Shown here: positions 56,201-63,910 of the stretch, in pieces
How the letters are laid out: every line of letters begins with the position of its first letter
Position numbering within the stretch: position 1 is the first letter of the stretch
Assembly: GCA_028820635.1 (NCBI GenBank)
Contig: JAPPIG010000082.1
Span: 40,635 to 104,634 of the forward strand
Length of the DNA: 64,000 nucleotides
Reading direction: 5' to 3'
From: Candidatus Poribacteria bacterium
GTDB taxonomy: Bacteria; Poribacteria; WGA-4E; WGA-3G
Translations under genes and position numbers: made by a program
Notes under the pieces: generated by a model
Database searches by the model: none
Seen by the model: only the letters and a program-made list of their open reading frames with translations
Told to the model about the DNA's origin: nothing

Positions 56201-57963
56201 CAATATCATCTCATCTATTCGTAGTAGATTTTCTTGACCAGAAGGTCTATTCATATCCGATCCCCGGTACTGCTGTTACTGTTGTAGGCGCACCGGCTTG
56301 GGATCCTGTTTTAATCCCTGAGGCGGAACAAGGTTCAAATTGGACACTGTCCTTAGCGAAGTCTGCAAAAGGAGACCCAACGCCGCAGATTGGCTTTACA
56401 GAGGGTTATACACCGCCTGACTGGCTCACGCTGCAAGATGGTGTCCTTTCGGGCACACCAACGAAGGCAAAGGTTGCAAGTATCCAAGTCACCGCAACAA
56501 ACAGTAAAGGCAGTGCCGACTTGATAATAACACTCACAGTAACGCATTCAGAAGTTCCATCGTGGGACCTCAACCCTGGTGAATTTTATGTGTGGAGCAT
56601 TGCTTCCACAAAAACGCATGTCTATGTGTTATACGGTATTGATTACCACTTTCACATTAGTGTATATACACATGATGGGATTCGAGTTCCAGAGATGGAT
56701 ATAGAACTTGGAGAAGAGCATATGAGACCATGGAGTATTACGGCTAATGAAACCGATCTTTATATGGTGGTGGAACCCCGAACGCGCCGGAATGCTGAAC
56801 CGGATGTCAGAAAAATCTTTCGGTTTGATCTAACAGGATCAGGCGAAACGGGGATTTTGGAACTTGATCCGGTAGAAGGTATTAAGGCGGGCATTGCCGC
56901 TGCAACTGAAACGCGTTTATATACTCTCTGGGGCGAGAAAGTCACTGTTTTCGGATTAGATGGAACACATTACGCAAACGAGGATTTTGCACTTAATATT
57001 GCCGCATCCCAAGGTTTATATCCCCAAGACATAGCAATAACTCAAACGCGTATTTATTTTATGACCAATTTGATTAGTAGAAATGCTGGACGTAAGAAGA
57101 TTTATGTCTATGGGCATGATGGCACACCGTATACTGACGAAAACTTTGTCCTTAGTAAAATAATAACTGGGAATTTGACTGTAACATCAACGCATCTGAT
57201 GGCGTATTCTGGCCCTCCATTCCGGGGTATATATACCGGATCAATTTTCTTATTTCCAATTCCCAACACGGGAGGAACAATTGAAACGGTTGTTCAACAA
57301 GTTACAAAACCAGCATGGGATATCAATCAAGATGGAAAGGTGGATATCCGTGATCTGATTGAGGTTGCGCAATATATTGGAGAAACTGAAAACCCAGATC
57401 CCCGCGCGGATGTAAACGGAGATGGAACTGTTGACATACGTGATCTCCTCATTGTATCACAACATTTCGGAGAATCAACGGAGATTGCAGCACCGTTTAG
57501 AACACCTTCCGTGAGATTCCCTGCCCTTGTAAAAAATATTGCGGAAGGTGATGTTACATTGGAGTTGATTCAAACGTGGATAGACCTTGCACAGATTGCG
57601 GACGACGGCTCGCTGACATTTAAACGAGGTATTGCAAATTTAGAACTTCTTTTAGCGGAGATGCTACCCGATAAAACAGAACTTCTGGCTAACTATCCGA
57701 ATCCATTTAACCCAGAGACGTGGATACCTTATCATCTTGCTAAGGGTGCAAACGTGCAGATTACTATTTACGATATCAATGGTAATGTTGTGAGACAGTT
57801 GGATTTGGGACAGAAACCAGCAGGTAATTATACAGTTCGCTCCCGAGCTGCCCACTGGGATGGTCACAACAATGATGGTGAAAAGGTGGCAAGCGGGATT
57901 TACTTCTATCAACTTCGTGCGGGAGATTATGAGCATACTCGCCGTATGCTTATTGTAAAGTAA
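53227..57963 (+). CDS. Secreted propeller/putative-Ig/dockerin protein with FlgD-like sorting domain, copy 3
   Basis: 1578 residues from ATG 53227 (MRKTIFRFILFLFLC), GGGGAG eight bases upstream; a TTG directly before the ATG could add one residue. Same domain order as copies 1 and 2, with dockerin loops DINQDGKVDIRD and DVNGDGTVDIRD. It differs most from the others around residues 555-640 (ARIRPGGSRIAINGNTF, ESIYSIQPYANDIEQVSED). The N-terminal ADSRNGIAATETHFYLADMG and the C-terminal VRSRAAHWDGHNNDGEKVAS follow copy 1, while the segment from about 770 to 820 and 1115 to 1345 follows copy 2. It is followed by a short terminator and converges on a minus-strand gene. Confidence 0.92.
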   Translation: MRKTIFRFILFLFLCLSILTLSNNLAHAQREASMRLEIPNISKTATLIMKDFAASATRFYLLYHGIDPEKKVSPWIRKVYVFDHEGTRRPDEEFELESEPSSPYGIAITDKLVYISYFSNFLIHAYGFDGTRLPEEDIRQYADSRNGIAATETHFYLADMGKINIYKFQNTEGDENEKRVSYVRSCKVTTTDAEGPRPFVAATDTRVYLHNPYDSTIYVYDAQDGGRRAREDFNNKFWNGKMRDTNVPLRIVSGIATTPLGGKLYLLLSQLRSDGKRGYVPVVYRYSISKEIVERPVIKLPAKPPRMASYYFRTEGGSITATDTNVYVAASGPSGLYGSIYSRQHSDGVPGSLFADSGKKAINFSLYDHFLYAEGMTVDYHNLYILRRHYLAASSPSFSDNPGSAYSVRYCSLNSEASIPNGATLLIDLELPFGMENFGRGRGLAIDSEGILYAMDSGENGKGGPRIFRFNPSTKNALPGNPITLHPNHNNPGGIMIVKDRAYVLDYDFNFDKGRRNEVAKIFVYALGGPNLFEYLPEESFTVDVGAGATRIRPGGSRIAINGNTFFISLDEGWPSIDNTVFVYGPQAAPSWMPIDKESIYSIQPYANDIEQVSEDVTGDIGSDKYQAIAGAFWTLTLDSDFLFGNPAPTVTFEPSYKSPKWLTLKDGVLSGTPPSEGEFVVELTATNEHGSADVSFTVNVGPAFTAVGWRDFSVPEARVNDAWSLSLKDLVVGNPLPEIYFTPGFVRPKWLRLREGVLSCTPPTAGIFPIKLTAGTYLNPPDKRNWADIVIYLVVKGTTSPSWQLDTLNDTAQGIAATDNRVYVTDLIDDKIYVYGQDGKRYDTEDVSIKEFTKNPIGITTTDTYIYIVDNRDYTVSILDAIEKVPVNNFKLHPDNQGPAGIAATATRLYVVDNKDDKIYVYTHDGTHHPTEDVNLYNHREPTGITATSTRLYVVDGDTDKIYAYSFDGKLQSGEVVELVSENRSPTGITSISSHLFVVDFLDQKVYSYPIPGTAVTVVGAPAWDPVLIPEAEQGSNWTLSLAKSAKGDPTPQIGFTEGYTPPDWLTLQDGVLSGTPTKAKVASIQVTATNSKGSADLIITLTVTHSEVPSWDLNPGEFYVWSIASTKTHVYVLYGIDYHFHISVYTHDGIRVPEMDIELGEEHMRPWSITANETDLYMVVEPRTRRNAEPDVRKIFRFDLTGSGETGILELDPVEGIKAGIAAATETRLYTLWGEKVTVFGLDGTHYANEDFALNIAASQGLYPQDIAITQTRIYFMTNLISRNAGRKKIYVYGHDGTPYTDENFVLSKIITGNLTVTSTHLMAYSGPPFRGIYTGSIFLFPIPNTGGTIETVVQQVTKPAWDINQDGKVDIRDLIEVAQYIGETENPDPRADVNGDGTVDIRDLLIVSQHFGESTEIAAPFRTPSVRFPALVKNIAEGDVTLELIQTWIDLAQIADDGSLTFKRGIANLELLLAEMLPDKTELLANYPNPFNPETWIPYHLAKGANVQITIYDINGNVVRQLDLGQKPAGNYTVRSRAAHWDGHNNDGEKVASGIYFYQLRAGDYEHTRRMLIVK

Positions 57964-57978
57964 GCAAAACTAATAAAT

Positions 57979-58000
57979 TCAACGTTTTGTTGATTTTTTT
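57979..58000 (+). terminator. Short intrinsic terminator after copy 3
   Basis: TCAAC (57979-57983), GTTTT loop, GTTGA (57989-57993), then seven T (57994-58000). The stem is only five pairs. It overlaps the last codons of the convergent minus-strand gene. Confidence 0.4.
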
Positions 58001-58497
58001 AATGCCTCTGCTATATTACCTTGATAGCCGCATGTTGCCGTGTTAATTGGAATTCTATCACCACGAAACCTGATTCTTGATACTTTAAGTCGTTCAGACT
58101 GTGCCTTATGGATTCCATCGTGAATTAAGACTGGTATCAATTCAATTTCAATATTCCTTGTTGTGAAATTGTCTACGATACGAGCACCATCTTGCAGTTG
58201 TGCCGCTACCACTGATGCCTTTACATCTCCATTCTTGAGTTCCATCGGAACACCGACGAGTTTACTTTGGGCAGTGTCAATGTAAAAGAGAACAAAATCG
58301 CATTGATTAGTCAATGCTCTGTCCGCTGGAAAAGCAAGGTCCACATCCAGTACAACGCGTTCAGAGGGTATATTGTCCATAGAAACTCGGCACCCTTCTT
58401 TGGTATAAGATGCAGCTTCGTTATGTCCTACTTGTTGACGAATCACCTCAAGAGCTTCATGTAGATTCACTTCTGCTCTCACCCTTCTGCTTCTCAT
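57979..58497 (-). CDS. Putative PD-(D/E)XK-like nuclease partner of the upstream ATPase
   Basis: 172 residues from ATG 58497, overlapping the ATPase by 41 bases; the Shine-Dalgarno is weak and a GTG at 58482 is an alternative. I do not recognise a named family. D67 in the strand CDFVLFYID and E86-L-K88 in VPMELKNGD fit the D-x(n)-E-x-K core of PD-(D/E)XK nucleases, and the following helix VVAAQLQDGARIVDNF carries a Gln in a place where these enzymes often have one. The C-terminal GDRIPINTATCGYQGNIAEAL is unassigned. The gene order and overlap match the ATPase-PIN pair at 28633-30392, so an effector role is inferred. Confidence 0.6.
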   Translation of the reverse strand: MRSRRVRAEVNLHEALEVIRQQVGHNEAASYTKEGCRVSMDNIPSERVVLDVDLAFPADRALTNQCDFVLFYIDTAQSKLVGVPMELKNGDVKASVVAAQLQDGARIVDNFTTRNIEIELIPVLIHDGIHKAQSERLKVSRIRFRGDRIPINTATCGYQGNIAEALKKSTKR

Positions 58498-59911
58498 ACT
58501 TCTGTTGGAGATTCACTGATCGGTTGTATAGTCCTTCAGCAACATCATGGTAATCCTTGGGAGAAAATCCCCGTCTTGGATGGAACGCGATCTCTTTTAC
58601 GGGTTTATCCTTTTGAAAATGCCATGCACCTACCTCTTCTGGCAGCAGCCAACTTGCAGGTTCGTCAGTTTTGTCCTCTATTAGTCCTTCCAGAATCAAG
58701 TTTCCTATTTCTTGAAGCAACCAATCGCTGTGCGTAGTAATTATTACCTTTACGCCTGCGCGAACCAAACGCGCGAGGATGACCGCCATACCCGCTTGTG
58801 CACCAGGGTGAAGGTGTGCCTCAGGTTCCTCAATGATGAGCGTGTCGCCAGGTTTAATGCCACTACGCAAAAACAACACTAATGGAGCAAGTTCAGATAC
58901 CATTGATGAAGCCTGATTGAGAGACATTTCTTCATCAGCACCTTGTGGCAGGTAACGGAAATCGGGATATCCGCTTGTAGAAGACTTCAAATGTATCTGT
59001 CCAGCAAGTACATCCGACTCCAATGTTTTAGCAAGGTACGTTATTTCAGCATTAGGTCTTTTCTTTTCATCGTAAAGGATAATTTTTTGCATAAAATCAG
59101 CTATCACGCCTGATAGTGTTGGGATTTCAAACTGTTCCAACCCTACTCTGGTGGAGCGTGTAACGAGTGAACTTGCTATGATGCGGTGACTTTGCATGAT
59201 ACCACTTCGGGCAGCAGGCAAGTAATATTTACCTTTTCTTAGAGGATAAGTATAGCCTCTTATACGAACAGAATTTTCATCAATAAATGATTCGGTGACC
59301 GACCATCTCTGTGGAAGAAGGACCATTCCCCGATTTGTTGAAGTATCTAATTTAACCTCAGTATCGGAAACGCTAATTTTGATGTTCCAGTATACTTGGT
59401 TTTCATCGCTAACCTTCAACAATATTGGGATTTCATTACGTTGTTCTTCAGTTAAGGATATCAGTTCCGATATGGAATTTAGATCAAAGCAATTTTTTAG
59501 TTCTTCATGTAATTCTATTCTAAAAAAATCTCTGTTTCTGATTATGACGAGTAAACGTTTGCGAATCTCCTCAGGAAGATCAGACAATTTAAAGGGCCTC
59601 CCTTTAGTTGATAACTTTTTTTGCAGATCCTGAATTTCCCCTTCTGAAATGGAGAGATTTTTTAAAAGTTCCTTAAGTAAGTTCATAGCCTTTTCAGGTT
59701 CAAGAAGAGATAGGAGACCTGAACCCGATAAATCGTAAAAGGCACCATGCAAAGCATAAACCAACGTAGCAAAATAGGTCTTCCCCGTATTACTGGGACC
59801 AACAAACACCGTCAATGGACGTAGATCAATGTTTGCTTCTGCGATCGGACCAAAATTCTCAACTGATATTTCAACTTTCGGCTGCTCTTGGGTGTCTTTG
59901 GCTTCACTCAT
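58457..59911 (-). CDS. AAA (ABC/SMC-like, OLD-type) ATPase
   Basis: 484 residues; GAGG eight bases before the ATG. Walker A is G38-P-S-N-T-G-K44-T45. A signature-like NQASSMVSELAPL, Walker B TLIIEEPEAHLHP (E361-E362) and H-loop ITTHSDWLL follow. About 300 residues lie between Walker A and the signature, including a predicted coiled region near 75-110 (LLKELLKNLSISEGEIQDLQKKL), as in OLD/RecF-like ATPases. There is no TOPRIM domain, which full OLD nucleases have; the nuclease function may instead be supplied by the overlapping downstream gene. It follows the GH88-like gene by 34 bases. Confidence 0.85.
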   Translation of the reverse strand: MSEAKDTQEQPKVEISVENFGPIAEANIDLRPLTVFVGPSNTGKTYFATLVYALHGAFYDLSGSGLLSLLEPEKAMNLLKELLKNLSISEGEIQDLQKKLSTKGRPFKLSDLPEEIRKRLLVIIRNRDFFRIELHEELKNCFDLNSISELISLTEEQRNEIPILLKVSDENQVYWNIKISVSDTEVKLDTSTNRGMVLLPQRWSVTESFIDENSVRIRGYTYPLRKGKYYLPAARSGIMQSHRIIASSLVTRSTRVGLEQFEIPTLSGVIADFMQKIILYDEKKRPNAEITYLAKTLESDVLAGQIHLKSSTSGYPDFRYLPQGADEEMSLNQASSMVSELAPLVLFLRSGIKPGDTLIIEEPEAHLHPGAQAGMAVILARLVRAGVKVIITTHSDWLLQEIGNLILEGLIEDKTDEPASWLLPEEVGAWHFQKDKPVKEIAFHPRRGFSPKDYHDVAEGLYNRSVNLQQKYEKQKGESRSEST

Positions 59912-59945
59912 CGTTATATCCTCAAATACGGTTTGTTGATGTAGA

Positions 59946-61316
59946 TTAGAAAAACGTCAAATACGGTTTGCCAACAATTTCCCGCCACAACAGGACTGCA
60001 AGTTCGCGAGCATGATAATCACCCCACATAGATGCCTCTCCACACGGAATCTTCCTACCTTCAGGCACATAATCCCATCCATTCGGACGGTGATACACTG
60101 AGTGCAATAACAATCCTTGATGTGTATCAGAAGTAGAAAGATACGGTTCTGAAAAAAGTGTTTTGGCTACCGTTAAACCTGCTTGATAATATGTGTTTCC
60201 TGCATCGTGTTCACCATGTTTCTTGAGGTAGTTGCCGAGGCGAATGAGTCCTTGCGCAGCAATCGCGGCAGCGGAACTATCCACCGGTTCAACATCGTTA
60301 TATGGGTCAGCGGGGGATGACAAAAAATCACCGAGTTTTGATAAACCAGGTGCACCCGTGTCCCAATATGGAATGCCGTCTTGTGCAGTGTTTTCAATGT
60401 AGAAATCGGCAGTGGCTTCTGCTGCTTTGCGCATGTGTGTTGTCACCTCTGTATACCCACTAAAAGGTTCAAGATCATCTTCAGTTAGTGTGTCAAAAAA
60501 CTCAAGTTGTTCAGCGTAACCTGTTAGGATCCATGCTAATCCACGCGTCCACGTAGAAAATGGCGAATAACCTTGTTGTGTGCTTGGGCAACGGTAGTTA
60601 CCATCGTTTGTATTGAAGATAGATTCATGCACAACCCGTCCACGTACGTCGAAAGCATCACGACCTTCTCCATAATACACATTATATTTTGCAGTGGTTT
60701 GAGAATGCTGAATTAGCCGTTCCAATAGGTTGATTGCTACATCGCCTTCACCCATTAACACAGCGCCGAGCGTGTGCCCAACTGCTAAAACACGTAATGA
60801 ACGAATGGTATCTGAAAAGAGCGAATGCGGTCCATTGAAAGAAGCGATATACCCTGTGCCATCTTTAATCTGTGTCCAGCGACTCGCTTGCACAGCGGCA
60901 GAGGCTTTGAGTGCAAGTTCGTAGAAATGCATCTCGCTGTCATTCCACGGAATTACCTCCTCACGCATCAGTCGCCGCAGGTTTCCATAAGTGGAGACGT
61001 TGTTAAAACCGTGGTCATGCACACCGATATGTGTGACATGCGGCGCCATCTTTTCAATTGTATTCTTTCTACCGACTTCAAGAAATTGCTCATCGCCAGT
61101 GGCATCAAATTGAAGAATAGCAGAGCCGAATTGGAATCCTTGTGTCCACTCGGTCCAGCCTCGCGTTGTATAAGTACCAGCGACGGTGAAGACTGGTGTG
61201 CCCTTTTCTGGCGGCCATGTTTCTTCTATAGCCAAAATTTTTTGTCCTGAATATTCAAAAAATCTTTCTATCTGCGGCTTCAGGTCCTGAATTTGTAATG
61301 AACTATTTATCTGCAT
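59946..61316 (-). CDS. GH88-like unsaturated glucuronyl hydrolase
   Basis: 456 residues; GAGGA close to the ATG. An alpha/alpha-barrel of the GH88/GH105 group: D101 in HIGVHDHGF and D169 in SLFSDTIRSL are the candidate catalytic acids, and DGIPYWDTGAPG and VDSSAAAIAAQGL are typical late-barrel motifs. These enzymes hydrate the 4,5-unsaturated uronic acid left by polysaccharide lyases. There is no signal peptide, consistent with acting on imported oligosaccharides. No lyase gene is in the window. With the sulfatase at 19461 it suggests use of sulfated uronic-acid glycans. Confidence 0.85.
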   Translation of the reverse strand: MQINSSLQIQDLKPQIERFFEYSGQKILAIEETWPPEKGTPVFTVAGTYTTRGWTEWTQGFQFGSAILQFDATGDEQFLEVGRKNTIEKMAPHVTHIGVHDHGFNNVSTYGNLRRLMREEVIPWNDSEMHFYELALKASAAVQASRWTQIKDGTGYIASFNGPHSLFSDTIRSLRVLAVGHTLGAVLMGEGDVAINLLERLIQHSQTTAKYNVYYGEGRDAFDVRGRVVHESIFNTNDGNYRCPSTQQGYSPFSTWTRGLAWILTGYAEQLEFFDTLTEDDLEPFSGYTEVTTHMRKAAEATADFYIENTAQDGIPYWDTGAPGLSKLGDFLSSPADPYNDVEPVDSSAAAIAAQGLIRLGNYLKKHGEHDAGNTYYQAGLTVAKTLFSEPYLSTSDTHQGLLLHSVYHRPNGWDYVPEGRKIPCGEASMWGDYHARELAVLLWREIVGKPYLTFF

Positions 61317-61371
61317 ATATCCTCAGTTTTTGTAGGAGAGTTCTGTATATCATGAAAACGCGTATGTTATA

Positions 61372-61860
61372 TCACGAATCACCGTATCGTTCACATATTA
61401 CTTCTATCAAATTCGTTGTGGATTTCCCGGGCACGTTTAGTCCAACGATGACCTTACCACCGTTTTCCTCAACGACTTCCCTTTCAATCAGTTGTTCTAA
61501 TTTATAATCGCCGCCTTTAACGTGGATGTTCGGTTTGAGTTCAGAAAGCAATTCAATCGGTGTTGATTCTGGAAAAATCACGACATAATCAACACATTGC
61601 AACCCAGCGAGCATTTCAGCGCGTTCATCTTCAGGAACGAGCGGACGGTTTTCACCTTTTAATTCTCTTACCGAACTATCGCTGTTGACTGCTACTACAA
61701 GTAGGTCTCCTAATTGCCGTGCTGCTTGAAGGTAACGGAGATGTCCTAAATGTAGCACATCAAAACAACCGTTGGTCGTGACAACAACGTTTCCGTGTGC
61801 TTTTGCTTGCTGAAGATGCAATGCCAGTTCGTTGCGATGATAGATTTTTTTGTTTAACAT
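61372..61860 (-). CDS. HldE/RfaE2-like nucleotidyltransferase
   Basis: 162 residues from the ATG at 61860 (MLNKKIYHRNELA), with GGAG three bases upstream; a TTG at 61881 is the alternative. Cytidylyltransferase fold with TTNGCFDVLHLGH (HLGH at 37-40) and KGGDYKLEQL, the two motifs of the RfaE C-terminal domain. It activates a sugar phosphate as ADP-heptose or a similar nucleotide sugar for LPS or surface glycan synthesis. Stand-alone HldE2 lacking the kinase domain is common outside Enterobacteria. It starts 23 bases after the protease gene stop. Confidence 0.88.
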   Translation of the reverse strand: MLNKKIYHRNELALHLQQAKAHGNVVVTTNGCFDVLHLGHLRYLQAARQLGDLLVVAVNSDSSVRELKGENRPLVPEDERAEMLAGLQCVDYVVIFPESTPIELLSELKPNIHVKGGDYKLEQLIEREVVEENGGKVIVGLNVPGKSTTNLIEVICERYGDS

Positions 61861-61883
61861 GTTCTCCAGAGTTTTTGACAACC

Positions 61884-63692
61884 CTATTCCAATTCCCGAA
61901 GTGCCTGCTTAATGTTGGCTTTGAGATCAGAAGGTAAGTTTAATTTTAGATTCAAATTTAAGTTATCTGATTCTGCAATTGTTGATTTTGAGATGTCGTG
62001 TTCATGATTCAAGAGTTTCAAAGCGGTTTTGAAGTCTTTCCTTGCCTCTGATGTGTCTCCCATGGCAGCATTTGCAACACCTCGGCGGTAATAAAATTCA
62101 GCATGATTCGGTTTTAACTGGATAGCTTTATCATAATCTATGATTCCACCTTTGTTGTTTCCTTGAACTGATTTTGCTTTGCCTCGAGCGTAATAAGCTA
62201 CAGCCAGAGCAATATTACCTGGTTTTAAAGCAATCGCTGCGTTACAGTCTTCAATTATACCTTCTTTATTTCCTAAATCAGACTTTGTACCAGCCCGATT
62301 TATGTAAGCAAAAGCGAGAATATTATCCTCAGGTTTTAATCGGATCACAGTATCATAATCTTCAATCGCGCCTTTTTCATTTCCTAAATCAGACTTGGCA
62401 TTGCCACGATTGAGATAAGCTGCAGCCAGTAGATCATTCTCTGGTTTTAATCGAATCGTTGTATTATAGTCTTCAATTGCTTCTTTCTTATTGCCTAAAT
62501 TAGATTTTGCATTGCCACGATTGAGGTGAGCAAGAGCCAGTAGATCAGCTTCTGGTTTTAATCGGATCACAGTATCATAATCTTCAATCGCGCCTTTTTC
62601 ATTTCCTAAATCAGACTTGGTACTTGCACGAGAACCGTAAGCATCAACATACGCTGGGTCGAGATGGATCGCTTTGCCATAATCTTTTATGGCACCTTTC
62701 TTATCCCCTATCTTAGCCTTTACATCGCCACGAGAGACATAGACATAGGCGTAATCTGCTCCTTTACGTATCGCGGTATCATAGTCTTTAATAGCACCTT
62801 TGAAATCGCCTAACTTTTTCTTGACATATCCACGACGACGGTAGGCATCCGCATAATTTGGTGCGAGTTGAATAACTAAATCACAGTTTTCGATGGCATC
62901 CGCGAGTTTCTCAGGCCCCTCTGCATCCACGACACTGTAATGGCGGATGAGGGGTTCTTCACGCCATTTTTCTAAAGATTTCTCTTGTGTTGGCATATCC
63001 TTGAGTAGTGTCTTAAGATAATTTGAAGGAATCGCATAACCCGCTCCTATTCTGTGGCCTCCCCACATAATGCCAATTACGTCTCCGTGAACGTTTAAGA
63101 CGGGTCCTCCACTATATCCTTTCTGATTATTTCGCGCTCTAATGTCAAGGAAATTGGGAGTGCGCCGACTAATTACCCCTGTTGAGACATCCCCTCGCAC
63201 AATTTTATCTCCTACTCCTGGGTTACCAATAGTTACAATGCTATCACCTCTTTGGACAGTATCACTATCGCCAATCGGAAGAATGTGCGGATCTTCACCT
63301 CCTAACTTCACAACCTTTAAGATAACAAGGTCTCGTATTGGATCACTTGCCATAACACCCTTGATAGTGAACCACGTTGGCTTGTTAACCAACCTAACCA
63401 AGCTGACAGCTCCAGCAAAGGATTTCTGATTGACAACGTGAATATTAGTGGCTATTAGATCAGGTCCAATAAAAAATCCACTCCCTAATTCCAATTCCGA
63501 GGGGTCTTCAACGTTGAGACTCCCTATCTGTACAGTACCAGCTTTCCTTATTTTCGCAATTTGCTCAAGGATTGGTAGTGTGGAAGCTTTTTTGATTTGA
63601 GTTGTTTGTTGTTCAATGCTTGAAGCACATGACAAGAAAATCCCTAATACACAGCAGCCTATGAGTGTTATTACTTGTTTTGCAAATTTCAT
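61884..63692 (-). CDS. Exported trypsin-like serine protease with TPR repeats
   Basis: 602 residues; GAGG eight bases before the ATG. The N-terminus is a signal sequence ending GIFLSCASS; the Cys could be lipidated, but the lipobox is weak. Residues about 45-240 are a DegP-type trypsin fold with H85 (ATNIHVVNQ), D121 (DPIRDLVIL) and S194 (KGYSGGPVL) in the right order. No PDZ domain follows; instead residues about 265-570 hold eight or so TPRs (NEKGAIEDYDTVIRLKP), several nearly identical at the DNA level. It is the first gene of the directon ending at 57979. Likely a periplasmic or envelope protease whose TPRs recruit substrate or partners. Confidence 0.9.
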   Translation of the reverse strand: MKFAKQVITLIGCCVLGIFLSCASSIEQQTTQIKKASTLPILEQIAKIRKAGTVQIGSLNVEDPSELELGSGFFIGPDLIATNIHVVNQKSFAGAVSLVRLVNKPTWFTIKGVMASDPIRDLVILKVVKLGGEDPHILPIGDSDTVQRGDSIVTIGNPGVGDKIVRGDVSTGVISRRTPNFLDIRARNNQKGYSGGPVLNVHGDVIGIMWGGHRIGAGYAIPSNYLKTLLKDMPTQEKSLEKWREEPLIRHYSVVDAEGPEKLADAIENCDLVIQLAPNYADAYRRRGYVKKKLGDFKGAIKDYDTAIRKGADYAYVYVSRGDVKAKIGDKKGAIKDYGKAIHLDPAYVDAYGSRASTKSDLGNEKGAIEDYDTVIRLKPEADLLALAHLNRGNAKSNLGNKKEAIEDYNTTIRLKPENDLLAAAYLNRGNAKSDLGNEKGAIEDYDTVIRLKPEDNILAFAYINRAGTKSDLGNKEGIIEDCNAAIALKPGNIALAVAYYARGKAKSVQGNNKGGIIDYDKAIQLKPNHAEFYYRRGVANAAMGDTSEARKDFKTALKLLNHEHDISKSTIAESDNLNLNLKLNLPSDLKANIKQALRELE

Positions 63693-63739
63693 CCGGATAT
63701 CCTCTTGTCTATTTAGGCAGATCAGTTTTAAGCGTTAAC

Positions 63740-63768
63740 AGTTTAGCACGCGTCGGACTGTTTGACAA
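63740..63768 (-). promoter_or_regulatory. Sigma-70-type promoter of the protease directon
   Basis: On the minus strand TTGTCA (63768-63763), 17 bases, TAAACT (63745-63740). Transcription would start about 40 bases before the ATG at 63692. Confidence 0.5.
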
Positions 63769-63842
63769 GTCTTTCCCAGGGTTATTAGTTTTCTATATTT
63801 CTGAGGCATTTTTTACATACGTTAATGTGTTATATTATTACC

Positions 63843-63910
63843 GTAGGTCGGGTAGAGCGAAGCGAAACTCGACAAAAGCGTGAACGTGTCGGGTTTCGCT
63901 TAGCGGGACC
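63843..63910. repeat. GTAGGTCGGGT-type intergenic repeat
   Basis: GTAGGTCGGGTAGAGCGAAG with internal inverted parts: GCGAAACTCGAC and GTCGGGTTTCGC can pair with one mismatch around AAAAGCGTGAACGT. It resembles the element at 17235-17392 in its ends (GTAGGTTGGGT type). Confidence 0.5.

Larger units (their letters stand above)
42879..57963 (+). repeat. Three tandem ~5.1-kb units, each promoter plus secreted-protein gene
   Basis: Unit boundaries by sequence identity: 42879, 48008 and 53107, each starting ATGTTGATTTAAG. The leaders (about 117 bases) are nearly identical, and the spacers after copies 1 and 2 (47745-48007 and 52878-53106) match almost base for base apart from an insertion around 47833-47867. 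The spacer after copy 3 does not match. Unit lengths are 5129 and 5099 bases for the first two. Confidence 0.88.

Noticed and set aside
42996..57963. The tandem proteins as cellulosome components
   Set aside because: Dockerin loops are present but no cohesin, scaffoldin or catalytic glycosidase domain is seen in the window.
29127..59911. The two ATPases as ABC transporter subunits
   Set aside because: Neither has membrane segments or a permease neighbour, and the long insert between Walker A and the signature matches SMC/OLD-type ATPases.
62330..62640. Regularly spaced near-identical DNA that might suggest a CRISPR array
   Set aside because: The repeats are in frame, about 100-200 bases apart, and encode TPR units of the protease.
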